This document shows, piece after piece, positions 8,325 through 17,633 of a stretch of DNA of 64,000 bases (its first letter is position 1; the number at the start of each line of letters is the position of its first letter). The translations under genes and the position numbers were made by a program. The notes below the pieces were generated by a model. It searched no databases and was not told where the DNA came from. It saw only the letters and a program-made list of their open reading frames with translations. The stretch comes from an uncultured Porphyromonadaceae bacterium (GTDB taxonomy: Bacteria > Bacteroidota > Bacteroidia > Bacteroidales > Muribaculaceae), in the NCBI GenBank assembly GCA_902495075.1, contig CABUVO010000021.1:16548-80547 (forward strand). Direction: 5' to 3'.

Positions 8325-11300
8325 TTGAAACGGTTTTATAAACATATTAGAATATCACGTGCCATAATCACAATTATGGCAATTGCACTAAGTTTTACCC
8401 AAGGTTATACTCTTAACACTGAGCACTATGCGCAAAATTCCGTACTTTCGCAAGGACGTTGGGTAAAAATCAAGGTCAATGCGACAGGCATGCAACTTAT
8501 CTCCAACTCCGACCTAAAGGCGATGGGGTTCTCAAACGCAGATAAAGTAAACGTTTACGGCACGGGAGGCAGAATGGTGCGGGAAGCACTCTCAGCCGAT
8601 ATGCCGGATGATCTTCCTCTGCTTCCCAGCATACGCACTCCAAAAGGTATCGTTTTCTTTGGAGTTGACAACATGACATGGACACCGACATCCAATGGTC
8701 TATACAGTCACGTCTTGAATCCTTATTGTGGAGAAAGTCTTTATTTTGTATCTGACCGGGAGATAGAGAAACCGGAAACTTCAAAAGCACCGGCATCTCC
8801 TATAAAAGGGACTCACGTGAACACATCGTTCACTGCCCGACAGGCATACGAACGCGATATTCAGGCTCCTTCGCAAGAGGGAAGAATGCTCCTCGGCGAA
8901 GACTTCCGCACAAATAAATCACAGAAATTCAATTTTTCTCTTCCGGGAATGTCATCAGATGAAGTGACGGCAAGAGTTACCTTTGGAGCCAAGACAACCA
9001 ACGGATCATCTTCCCTGATAATCACCGCAAACGGCACACGCCTCCCTTCAACATCTTCCGACAGGATAGATGGATGCAACGACAGTGAATTCATAAAAAC
9101 AACATCCACAACCAAATCTTTTAACATTGATTCCGAAAATCTGTCGTTATTGATAGATTATTCATATTCAGGAGCACTTTTCACCGCTCGCCTTGACCAT
9201 ATAGAAGTGTTTTATAACCGCAACCTCAACCTGTCTTCCGGTGAATTGCATTTTTATGATACTTTCAACGGAGAGACCGTGGAGATCAGCGGATGCACGA
9301 CTGAGACTCGAATCTGGGATGTAACAGACCCATGCAAGGCTATGGAAGTTGATTTCTCTCTTGAAGGGAGCAACGCATATTTCACTCCGCAATCCGGATA
9401 TCATGAATATGTTGCTTTCAACCCGGCAGCCATCAGCCGCGCAATCACACGGAGCGTCATCGTTAAGAATCAAGACATTCATTCCATGCCAACACCCGAT
9501 ATGGTGATTGTGGCATATGCAGAATATGCCTCAGCAGCCAACCGCATCGCGAAGCTGCATGAGGAAACCGATGGTTTCAACGTATTGGTTCTGACCCCGG
9601 AATCCATCTATAATGAATTTTCAGGAGGACATCCAGATGTCGGTGCATTCCGCAAGATGTTAAAAATGTGGCATGACCGCGGTGGCGAACGCCGCATCCG
9701 CTATTGTCTTCTTTTAGGACGCGGATCATATGACACAAAGATGGTATCGACAGGAATCCGAGGTGCAGGTTACCGTCCTTTACCTTTGTGGCAATCGCCT
9801 ACAGGCATTTCGGAATCTTCTGCATTCTCCACTGACGATATTATCGGAATGCTTGACGATACCGATGAAGATACTTTCAATATTAGAAGCGCGCAGATGC
9901 AGGTTGCAGTCGGACGTCTACCGGTAACGAGCGTCAAGGAAGCGGAAGATATGGCGGCAAAACTTGAGAAATATATAAAGAACCCGACATATGGAGCGTG
10001 GCGCAACAGAGTGATGCTTATAGCTGATGACCAAGACAATGCATTGCACCTCAAACAGACCGAAGATGTCTACAAAAGATTATCCGCCAACGCGCCCCAT
10101 TATCAGTATGAGAAAGTCTATCTCGATGCATACCCGCTTGTATCTTCAAGTGTTGGCATGACCTACCCCGCCGCAAAGGAACGCATGATGAGACTCTTCA
10201 ACGAGGGCGTGATATATACAAATTATATCGGACACGCTTCGCCGACATCATGGACGCATGAGAAACTTCTCACGTGGAACGACATAATATCCTTCACGAA
10301 TCCGAATCTTACGTTCTACTATGGAGCCACCTGCTCTTTTGGCACATGGGACGCAGATAATATAAGTGGAGCGGAAAAACTCGTTCTAAATCCAACAGCA
10401 GGATTCATAGGAGCAATATGTCCAAGTCGAACTGTATATATGTCGCAAAACGGCACTCTCAGCAATTATATGGCAGACTGGATGCTTACATCTGATCCTG
10501 ACAACGAAGTTTTCCGTGTCGGGGATGTTTTTGTAAAAGCAAAGAATTCATATATCGACGACAACAAACTGCGTTATTGCCTTATATCCGATCCGGCACT
10601 GCGCATTCCGAAACCGTCAAGACAGGTGGTGATAGAAAGTATAAACGATGTCAACATCACAACCTCTCTCGAAACGCCCGAACTTAAGGCTCTCTCGAAA
10701 GTAAGGCTCAAGGGATATGTCGCCACTCCTGATGGTGCTACTATTGGAGATTTCAACGGCACTGTAATGATTGATCTTTATGACGCAGAGAAAGCAGTGG
10801 TGACATTAGGCAATGGTAAAGATGGAGCCGTTGAGACGTATAATGACCGTCAGACCAAGCTTGCCTCAGTATCTGCAAAAGTTGCAAACGGACAATGGGA
10901 GGCAACGCTCCTTATGCCGGCAGAGATTGAAGGCAATTACAGCCCTGCCCGCATATGCGGCTACGCATGGAGCGATGAAGGTAAAGAGGCACAAGGTTCT
11001 ACCGAATCTTTATATGTCTACGGTTATGAGGAAGTGGAGACACCTGACACAAAAGGTCCGGAAATAAAGACAATGTATCTTAACTATCCGGATTTCACGG
11101 AAGGGATGATGGTCAATGCCAATCCTGTGGTTCATGCTTCATTCAGCGACGAGTCGGGTATCAATGTTTCCGAAGCGGGTATCGGCCATAAGATGTCGAT
11201 TACTCTCGACGGAGACAAAATCTTCGATGACGTCTATATGTATTATACTCCGGATCCGGAGAATCCTCTCGGAGGATATATCGCATATCCAGTCACCGAT

Positions 11301-11711
11301 CTCGTATCTGGTGAACATACAATAAAACTTACCGTATACGACAATGCAAACAATGCGTCATCAAAATCTTTGACATTCAGTGTCGGTGCCATCAAGGATC
11401 CTGTGATCCGCAACCTTGCCACCGACGTGAACCCCGCCTCTACAAGCGTGGTCTTCTCTGTGGCTGTGGATCAGCCCAACACAAAGATGAAATGCCGCCT
11501 GGAAGTCTTTGAATTATCAGGTAGAAGGGTATGGAGTTCCGACGATTCGATACTCAGTGATATGCAAGGCGGCATACAGACACGATGGGATCTTAAAGAC
11601 GAAGCAGGACGACGCGTGGCAAGAGGCATATATCTCTATCGCGCAACGGTTGAGACTCCTGATGGAATGTACAGCTCTCAAACCAAAAAGCTTGCTGTGA
11701 CCGCACAGTAA
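8325..11711 (+). CDS. PorU-family type IX secretion sortase (C25 gingipain-like protease), paralogue 1
   Basis: 1128 residues. The only workable start with a signal peptide is TTG at 8325 (n-region KRFYKHIRISR, h-region AIITIMAIALSF); the first ATG is 17 codons later. An in-frame stop lies upstream at 8289. The N-terminal SVLSQGRWVKIKV and KVNVYGTGG segments resemble PorU. The C25 peptidase domain spans about 390-760, with the dyad H637 (NYIGHASPT) and C670 (GATCSFG). Ig-like segments follow, then a C-terminal FlgD-like domain (WDLKDEAGRRVARGIYLYR). PorU acts at the cell surface, removing the C-terminal signal of T9SS cargo and attaching A-LPS. A second member with the same dyad lies downstream, so either could be the main sortase. 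rex begins 2 nt after the stop. Confidence 0.85.
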   Translation: MKRFYKHIRISRAIITIMAIALSFTQGYTLNTEHYAQNSVLSQGRWVKIKVNATGMQLISNSDLKAMGFSNADKVNVYGTGGRMVREALSADMPDDLPLLPSIRTPKGIVFFGVDNMTWTPTSNGLYSHVLNPYCGESLYFVSDREIEKPETSKAPASPIKGTHVNTSFTARQAYERDIQAPSQEGRMLLGEDFRTNKSQKFNFSLPGMSSDEVTARVTFGAKTTNGSSSLIITANGTRLPSTSSDRIDGCNDSEFIKTTSTTKSFNIDSENLSLLIDYSYSGALFTARLDHIEVFYNRNLNLSSGELHFYDTFNGETVEISGCTTETRIWDVTDPCKAMEVDFSLEGSNAYFTPQSGYHEYVAFNPAAISRAITRSVIVKNQDIHSMPTPDMVIVAYAEYASAANRIAKLHEETDGFNVLVLTPESIYNEFSGGHPDVGAFRKMLKMWHDRGGERRIRYCLLLGRGSYDTKMVSTGIRGAGYRPLPLWQSPTGISESSAFSTDDIIGMLDDTDEDTFNIRSAQMQVAVGRLPVTSVKEAEDMAAKLEKYIKNPTYGAWRNRVMLIADDQDNALHLKQTEDVYKRLSANAPHYQYEKVYLDAYPLVSSSVGMTYPAAKERMMRLFNEGVIYTNYIGHASPTSWTHEKLLTWNDIISFTNPNLTFYYGATCSFGTWDADNISGAEKLVLNPTAGFIGAICPSRTVYMSQNGTLSNYMADWMLTSDPDNEVFRVGDVFVKAKNSYIDDNKLRYCLISDPALRIPKPSRQVVIESINDVNITTSLETPELKALSKVRLKGYVATPDGATIGDFNGTVMIDLYDAEKAVVTLGNGKDGAVETYNDRQTKLASVSAKVANGQWEATLLMPAEIEGNYSPARICGYAWSDEGKEAQGSTESLYVYGYEEVETPDTKGPEIKTMYLNYPDFTEGMMVNANPVVHASFSDESGINVSEAGIGHKMSITLDGDKIFDDVYMYYTPDPENPLGGYIAYPVTDLVSGEHTIKLTVYDNANNASSKSLTFSVGAIKDPVIRNLATDVNPASTSVVFSVAVDQPNTKMKCRLEVFELSGRRVWSSDDSILSDMQGGIQTRWDLKDEAGRRVARGIYLYRATVETPDGMYSSQTKKLAVTAQ

Positions 11712-11713
11712 AA

Positions 11714-12382
11714 ATGCTGTTTAAAATTATGATTATGAACGAAGATAATAATCTTATATTGCCGGAGCCTACACTTAGAAGGCTTCCGTGGTATCTCGCA
11801 TATGTGGAGATTCTTAAAGCCAGTGGCGTTGAGAATGTGAGTTCTACTCAGATTTCACGCGCATTGAGCATCGATGCCTCCCAGATTGCTAAAGATTTGT
11901 CTTTCCTCAATATAAATGGCAAAACAAGAATCGGATATGAAGTCAATGCCCTTGTGGAAGCATTGTCTGACTTTCTTGGCTTCACTCGCTCCCACAAGGC
12001 ATACGTTATCGGCACCGGGAGTCTTGGGAAAGCACTGATCCGTGACTCGGGACTCTCGAATTATGGTCTTGAGATTGTGGCTGGTTTTGATGTAAATCCT
12101 GAAATTATCTCACGCACGGACCTTGGTGTACCAATATATCATATCGACAAAATCTATGAGGTGATGGAAGAAAATCCCGCTTCAATCGGCATATTGACAG
12201 TGCCTGCGCAATCGGCGCAAGAGTGTGCCGACATAGCGATAGGTGCCGGTATCAAAGCAATCTGGAATTTCTCTCCTTACAGGGTTAAGGTCGCTGAAGG
12301 AGTAGTGATGGCAAACACATCGATATACGCTCACCTCGCACTTATATTCAACCGTCTTGAAGAAAGACATTCAAGAAATTGA
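11714..12382 (+). CDS. rex: Redox-sensing transcriptional repressor Rex
   Basis: 222 residues: an N-terminal winged helix (about 5-80, with LPEPTLRRLPWYL and ISRALSIDASQIAKDLSFL) and an NAD(H)-binding Rossmann domain (YVIGTGSLGKAL, close to the usual G-x-G-x-x-G). Near the end, IWNFSPYRVKVAEGVVMANTSIYAHLALI is typical of Rex. Known role: a dimer that leaves DNA when NADH/NAD+ rises, derepressing fermentation and respiratory genes. Three in-frame ATGs exist (11714, 11729, 11735); the third, giving MNEDNN, best fits the family N-terminus. It lies between the two PorU-family genes, an uncommon place for it. Confidence 0.93.
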   Translation: MLFKIMIMNEDNNLILPEPTLRRLPWYLAYVEILKASGVENVSSTQISRALSIDASQIAKDLSFLNINGKTRIGYEVNALVEALSDFLGFTRSHKAYVIGTGSLGKALIRDSGLSNYGLEIVAGFDVNPEIISRTDLGVPIYHIDKIYEVMEENPASIGILTVPAQSAQECADIAIGAGIKAIWNFSPYRVKVAEGVVMANTSIYAHLALIFNRLEERHSRN

Positions 12383-12401
12383 CCTCTGCACATCGTTAGA
12401 A

Positions 12402-12983
12402 ATGAAAATATTCAATATTATCGGAAGATACAGTGACGTTCCTGAACAAGAAATCAACTGGTATATGCTTCAGGACTCGACTGTGATTCGTTCTGACAAC
12501 CCTTTTTTTGTTCCGGATTTTGACACCGAGTTCCGATTATATCCCTCTTTAGCGATACGAATCGACAGACTCGGAAAATCCATCGCGCCAAAATTCGCCC
12601 ACAGATATTATGCGCAAGTAACTCTTGCTGCTACTGTAAGAGCGGAAAATATACTTTCTGAACTGCGGGCAAAAGGATTGCCATGGGACAAGGCAATATC
12701 ATTCGACCGCTGCTGCATGCTCGGTGATTTCAGACCGATAGAAAACATAGACACGGCAAAGGGGATATTCTTCCATATCGGAGATTGTACACGCGAAATA
12801 TCTCGCGACGGATTTAAATCAGACGTTGACAAAATAATTTCACTTGTAAGTGAAAACAACATACTCAAGATGGGAGACATCATACTTCTCACAGGAGATG
12901 AAACCGGAATCAGACTTAAACCCGGGCAGAATCTCTATGCTGAAATTGACTCCGACAAACTACTTGAAATCAGAATCAAATGA
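12402..12983 (+). CDS. Fumarylacetoacetate hydrolase (FAH)-fold protein lacking the metal ligands
   Basis: The frame is open from 12357, overlapping rex by 26 nt, but the ATG at 12402 (MKIFNIIGRYSD) gives the standard FAH N-terminus, so I use it (193 residues). Family features are SDNPFFVPDF, RIDRLGKSIAPKFAHRYY, a GLPWDKAISFD loop and a C-terminal MGDIILLTGDETGIRLKPG. The usual metal ligands (E-x-E, then a distal D) are replaced: the E-x-E position reads YPSLA and the distal Asp region reads LAATVRAE. Catalysis of the usual type is therefore unlikely. It overlaps the next PorU-family gene by 4 nt (ATGA). From memory, an FAH-family gene also precedes porU-porV in Porphyromonas gingivalis (PG0025-PG0027), so the linkage seems conserved. 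Confidence 0.78.
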   Translation: MKIFNIIGRYSDVPEQEINWYMLQDSTVIRSDNPFFVPDFDTEFRLYPSLAIRIDRLGKSIAPKFAHRYYAQVTLAATVRAENILSELRAKGLPWDKAISFDRCCMLGDFRPIENIDTAKGIFFHIGDCTREISRDGFKSDVDKIISLVSENNILKMGDIILLTGDETGIRLKPGQNLYAEIDSDKLLEIRIK

Positions 12984-15900
12984 AAACAAAGCGAATAATT
13001 GCATTATCACTTTTATGCCTCGGAATGCTGACCTCTTTAACGGCAAAAGGGGAATATACATTCCGGAATGAGTCAAAACTCGCAACGGGGAAATGGATAA
13101 AAGTTGAGATTGAATCTACTGGCCTATACCAGATACCATATTCAACGCTTCGCGAAATGGGATTTGAGAACCCTGCTGAAGTTGGTGTTTACGGAAAGGG
13201 AGGCGGACTTCTTTCCGTGAATTTCACATCTGCCAAGGAAGGAATACCCTACACTGACGACATAGATAAGATTGCCGTGATCCATGAAAACGAATCTCTG
13301 TATTTCTACGGCAAAGGTGTTGAAGACATACAATTTGAAGCAAAAAGTGCACCTCTTTTCAAACGGGGCACACCTAACCTATATTCCAATACGGCCTATT
13401 ATTTTCTGTCAGATATAGACACGCCTCTGCTTGCAGCCGAATCTCAGTATGACGGGAATGGTTCTCTACTAAATACCGGCTGGGGATATATATATCATGA
13501 AGCCGATCTGGAACAAAACTCAACAGGCACCGGACAGCTTTTCTGGGGAGAGAGTTTCCTTGACGGGAAATCCACCCTAAGCTGGACAGTTCCATCACCT
13601 TGGCTCGTATCAGGTACTGGCAGACTCATGTGCAGACTCTACACATCCCCTGGGTCATCAGTATCCGGCAACATAGAAATCAGCAATGCCGACCAACCTG
13701 TTTCAATAAACAGGGCAAAAGGCAACAACGATGTATTCTATAACTGCCCTTTAACATTACCTCTCACCTACAACCTCCAGGAGTCAGACAATATGACCCT
13801 GAGCATTACAGCCACAGGAAGTGATCCTGACTTCCTGAATCTTGATTACTGGCTTCTCTCCTATCAGAAAAAACTTCCAGATGAATCAGATCTAAAGGGG
13901 AAGGCGGCAGAACAATACTCATTCTCATTAACAGCTAACCAGAGCTACAGTTGTCAGCTCGGCAGCGGACTTCGGTTCCTTGATGTCACTGACCCAGGAG
14001 CCATCAAACGCGGCAAACGCAATGAAAGTAATCCCATGATTACCGGATTCACGGCGTCTTCCCCAAGCACATCAGCAATCATATATGATCCCAATGTAAA
14101 ACAGCTTGAAATCAAAAGTTGGGAAAAAGTAGAGAATATAAATCTGCATGCATTGAAGGAAGAAGGTGCCGAGCTGCTTATAATCACGGTGCCGCGCTTC
14201 CGTTCTTTTGCCGAACGTATCGCCGGTCTACACCGCGATTACGAAAACATCAAGGTGGCAGTTGCCACTCCTGAAGAAATCTATAATGAATTCTCATCAG
14301 GTACACCGGATCCTATGGCATACCGCGCTATTGCAAGAATGCTGTATGATTCAAAAGGAAGCAGACTCAAGAACATTCTTCTCTTAGGACCAAGCGACAG
14401 AAACCTTCGACGCGAAATAGAGGGAGAAACAAAATTTGATCGTATTATCGGTCTACAACAAGCAACCGTAACTCCCGGACGCGCGGCAAGTCCGGGATAT
14501 GACTTCTATGGAATCATAATAGATGAGATTGACGAAGAGAGATTATACACAAATATAATGAATGTTGGTGTTGGATTGCTGTCATGCGAAACAGACAATG
14601 AATGCGAACGCGCCATCCGCAAGATAGAGGAGTATCTTTCAGACGACACCCAGGCTTGGAGGGTAAACGAAACTCTGACAGTAGGCGGATTACACGACAA
14701 TCACACTCACGACAAGCAGGCTGAAGATTACGGAAACCTTATACGTAATTACACTGGAATTAGCGGCATAGCGCATACGACAATAGCTGTGGATGCTTAC
14801 GGGAATAAAGACGCTCAGCGCATGTTTACCCAAACACTTGAAAACGGGAAAATATTCTCTGTCTGGTTTGGACATGGAGGTCGCGCTATGCTGGGACAGG
14901 ACAAGAACTTTTTCACCACTTCCGAAGCTGTCAGTCTCAAAAACAGTCATCTCGGGTTCATGTATATGGGCGGATGTGACTTTTCTCTGCCCGACATCCG
15001 TGCCCGCGGTCTTGGAGAAACTATTGTGCTCGATTCCGAAAGAGGGATGGCAGGAGCTATTGTCAGCACACGCACGGCATGGTCAAACCAAAATTATGAT
15101 CTTGGCAAGAGAATACTTGACGGATGGCTAAAGCCGGCAAATACCGATGTCTCTCCTACAATAGGAGAGGTATATGCAAAAGCCAAATCAAACGCATCTT
15201 CCGCAAACTCTCTTACATTTGTCCTTGCCGGAGACCCTGCTTTGAAAATACCGTCACCGCTGAGAATGGTCAAGATGTCAGACTTTTCCGCTTCGCCAGG
15301 TGAAAAGATTATAATAGACGGTGCCATTACGGACAAGAATGGCAATCCCGACAATTCATTCAACGGCAAGGTTGTGCTTAAACTTATGGAGCCTGCAATA
15401 ACGCTAAGATCAAAAGACTACGTTACCCACACGGGCACAACTCCGGTAAAAGTGACGACAAACGGAGAAACGACAACTGTATATTATACCCTTGATGTTA
15501 CATACGACACCAACCTGATCACAGCCGCGGAAGCGGACGTTGAATCCGGTAAGTTCTCTGTTTCCATGGTTATCCCCAAAGAGAGCACTGCCTTTACGGA
15601 TCAAAATCTGAAACTCCACGCCGGCGTATTCGACAAGTCAAGATGGCTCGGAGGATCGGGCGCTGCAACCATATCCATTACAAGTGCTCCATCTGAAAAC
15701 ACACAGATTGACATCGTAGCACCTGTCGTAAATGCGACATACGACAACAACCGTCAGATTGTTATTGTGGAAGCATCAGATGAAACATCACTCCCGCTTT
15801 CTCCATCCGCATATGCCGTAACCCTTGATGGCAGACCTTCCTCTATGATGACTGAAACATATGATGAGGATGGCAATTCCGGCAAAACATTTTCCGGCTA

Positions 15901-16294
15901 TACGGATATTTATGATCTTGCTGACGGAAAGCATACCTACTCGGTGACTGCAAGAGACATCGCAGGCAACAACGTCACTACTGAAATTGAATTTGTCAAA
16001 GAACCCCGCAAAGCGCCTCTTTCCCTTATTCTCTCTTCTAAAGCTGTGGTTGATGATATCGAAATATGTGTCGAAGGCGATGATAATCCCGGCTCGCTGG
16101 AGTATGAAATCCGCAATACAAATGGCGAAACTGTAATGAGCCGTATCGGTGCATTCACATCCATTACTTGGGATTGCCGCGATTCAAAAGGGAACAAAGT
16201 TTCACCTGGTCTATACCGCATAAGGGTTCGCTCTACAGAGGGATCCGTTTCTACAAAATATTCGGAATGGGCTAATTTTGCAATATTGCAATAA
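12980..16294 (+). CDS. porU: Type IX secretion sortase PorU (C25 family), paralogue 2
   Basis: 1104 residues with a signal peptide (MKTKRIIALSLLCLGMLTSLTA). The N-terminal beta region (LATGKWIKVEIESTGLYQI, VGVYGKGGG) parallels paralogue 1. The C25 domain covers about 385-760 with H632 (WFGHGGRA) and C666 (MGGCDFS), the same His-Cys spacing as paralogue 1. The C-terminal part holds Ig-like repeats and a FlgD-like module (WDCRDSKGNKVSPGLYRIR). PorU works at the outer membrane with PorV to cleave cargo C-terminal domains. Its position, overlapping the FAH gene by 4 nt and 29 nt before porV, is the canonical porU place, so I assign the symbol here; the sequence alone does not exclude the other copy. 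Confidence 0.85.
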   Translation: MKTKRIIALSLLCLGMLTSLTAKGEYTFRNESKLATGKWIKVEIESTGLYQIPYSTLREMGFENPAEVGVYGKGGGLLSVNFTSAKEGIPYTDDIDKIAVIHENESLYFYGKGVEDIQFEAKSAPLFKRGTPNLYSNTAYYFLSDIDTPLLAAESQYDGNGSLLNTGWGYIYHEADLEQNSTGTGQLFWGESFLDGKSTLSWTVPSPWLVSGTGRLMCRLYTSPGSSVSGNIEISNADQPVSINRAKGNNDVFYNCPLTLPLTYNLQESDNMTLSITATGSDPDFLNLDYWLLSYQKKLPDESDLKGKAAEQYSFSLTANQSYSCQLGSGLRFLDVTDPGAIKRGKRNESNPMITGFTASSPSTSAIIYDPNVKQLEIKSWEKVENINLHALKEEGAELLIITVPRFRSFAERIAGLHRDYENIKVAVATPEEIYNEFSSGTPDPMAYRAIARMLYDSKGSRLKNILLLGPSDRNLRREIEGETKFDRIIGLQQATVTPGRAASPGYDFYGIIIDEIDEERLYTNIMNVGVGLLSCETDNECERAIRKIEEYLSDDTQAWRVNETLTVGGLHDNHTHDKQAEDYGNLIRNYTGISGIAHTTIAVDAYGNKDAQRMFTQTLENGKIFSVWFGHGGRAMLGQDKNFFTTSEAVSLKNSHLGFMYMGGCDFSLPDIRARGLGETIVLDSERGMAGAIVSTRTAWSNQNYDLGKRILDGWLKPANTDVSPTIGEVYAKAKSNASSANSLTFVLAGDPALKIPSPLRMVKMSDFSASPGEKIIIDGAITDKNGNPDNSFNGKVVLKLMEPAITLRSKDYVTHTGTTPVKVTTNGETTTVYYTLDVTYDTNLITAAEADVESGKFSVSMVIPKESTAFTDQNLKLHAGVFDKSRWLGGSGAATISITSAPSENTQIDIVAPVVNATYDNNRQIVIVEASDETSLPLSPSAYAVTLDGRPSSMMTETYDEDGNSGKTFSGYTDIYDLADGKHTYSVTARDIAGNNVTTEIEFVKEPRKAPLSLILSSKAVVDDIEICVEGDDNPGSLEYEIRNTNGETVMSRIGAFTSITWDCRDSKGNKVSPGLYRIRVRSTEGSVSTKYSEWANFAILQ

Positions 16295-16323
16295 AAGCGT
16301 TAAAATCGAGTTTAACAATTAGG

Positions 16324-17544
16324 ATGAAAATGAAATATAAAATAGTGTCAATTCTGACAGCGCTTCTTCTTGGAGGCGCAGCTGTCAGTGCGCAAAATGA
16401 CATAAAAGACAACGAGTTCAACCCTGTGAACACCGGTGTCACCACCCTCTCCATTGCACCTGATGCCAGAGGCAGCTCATTGGGTAATCTTGGAGCCGCC
16501 ACTGATCCGGATATGAACTCTCAGTTCTGGAACCCTTCAAAATACGCTTTTGGTTATTCCACCGGAGGATTGTCACTGTCATATACTCCCTGGCTCAGAA
16601 AGATTGTCAATGACATCTTTCTTGCCAATCTTGCCGGATACTGGAAACCGGGAAGCGGTGATAACCAGGCTTTCAGCGCCTCTCTGCGATATTTTTCTCT
16701 CGGTGAGGTAACCACCAGCGGATATGAAAGCGAAGGGAACGTGCAGACCATCAACCCCTATGAGTTTGCAATCGATCTCGGATATTCACGCAAGCTTTCG
16801 GAAAAATTCTCAATGGGAGTGGTGTTACGATATATACTTTCTGACCTGTCATATAATGACACCCAAACCGGAGAATCCAACACCGCTGCATCGGCATTCT
16901 CCGTTGATCTTTCGGGATATTTTACAACTTATCCAATGATCGGACGCAGTGAATGTCAGTTCTCGTGGGGTTTTGACATATCCAATATCGGTACGAAGGT
17001 AAGTTACGATCATGGCGCATCCAATGCATTCCTGCCTACCAATCTCCGCCTTGGAGCTAACTTCATGTTTCCGCTTGCTGATTACAACACCCTTGCATTC
17101 GGACTCGATCTGAATAAACTGCTTGTTCCGACCAAACCTCGTCAGAAAGATTATGACACTTCGACTCCTGAAGGGCAACAGGAATATGAGGACGCTCTTG
17201 ACAAATGGGAGACAATGTCTCCAATCACGGGTATCTTCAAAAGTTTTACGGATGCACCCGGCGGCATCAAGGAAGAGCTTCAGGAAATTGGAGTGAGTTT
17301 TGGCGCTGAATACGCCTACAACCAACAATTTTTTGTGCGTGCAGGATATAATTACGAGCATGCCAATAAGGGAGGCAGAAGCTATTTCGCTTTCGGAGCC
17401 GGGTTCTCTCTTAATGTGGTGCAGCTCGATGCATCATATATGCTCGCAACGGCGCAGAGTTCTCCCCTTGACCAGACCTTGCGTTTCACGCTGACTTTCG
17501 ACATGGATGGTCTCCGCGACCTCCTCGGCAAACGAAGAAAATAA
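16324..17544 (+). CDS. porV: Type IX secretion outer-membrane protein PorV
   Basis: 406 residues with a cleavable signal (ending AVSAQ near residue 23), then a FadL-like beta-barrel with alternating aromatic residues and no long hydrophobic helix. The opening NTGVTTLSIAPDARGSSLGNLGAAT and SQFWNPSKYAF is a PorV hallmark. PorV shuttles folded T9SS cargo from the translocon to PorU at the outer membrane. The gene follows porU by 29 nt in the same direction, as in other T9SS genomes. A charged loop (about 270-310, KPRQKDYDTSTPEGQQEYED) is probably extracellular. The C-terminus LTFDMDGLRDLLGKRRK is complete. Confidence 0.93.
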   Translation: MKMKYKIVSILTALLLGGAAVSAQNDIKDNEFNPVNTGVTTLSIAPDARGSSLGNLGAATDPDMNSQFWNPSKYAFGYSTGGLSLSYTPWLRKIVNDIFLANLAGYWKPGSGDNQAFSASLRYFSLGEVTTSGYESEGNVQTINPYEFAIDLGYSRKLSEKFSMGVVLRYILSDLSYNDTQTGESNTAASAFSVDLSGYFTTYPMIGRSECQFSWGFDISNIGTKVSYDHGASNAFLPTNLRLGANFMFPLADYNTLAFGLDLNKLLVPTKPRQKDYDTSTPEGQQEYEDALDKWETMSPITGIFKSFTDAPGGIKEELQEIGVSFGAEYAYNQQFFVRAGYNYEHANKGGRSYFAFGAGFSLNVVQLDASYMLATAQSSPLDQTLRFTLTFDMDGLRDLLGKRRK

Positions 17545-17550
17545 TTTGAG

Positions 17551-17626
17551 GCGTTAGGTTTTAGGCATTAGGCATTATAAACTTTGCCAAAGAAACCTAA
17601 GACCTAAAGCCTAAAACCTAAAACCC
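17551..17626 (+). repeat. Inverted CTTTAGG/CCTAAAG-type repeat array (family A, copy 1)
   Basis: The left arm has TTAGGTTTTAGGCATTAGG words; the right arm has CCTAAGACCTAAAGCCTAA and CCTAAAACC words, separated by about 25 nt. The arms can fold into a long imperfect hairpin. It fills the gap between porV and lgt. Related arrays occur at about 45161, 48899, 53690, 55148 and 57228. Confidence 0.7.
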
Positions 17627-17633
17627 CAATAAA

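Noticed and set aside
12357..12401. Upstream start of the FAH-fold protein inside rex
   Set aside because: The extra 15 residues are unlike the family; MKIFNIIGRYSD at 12402 is the usual beginning.
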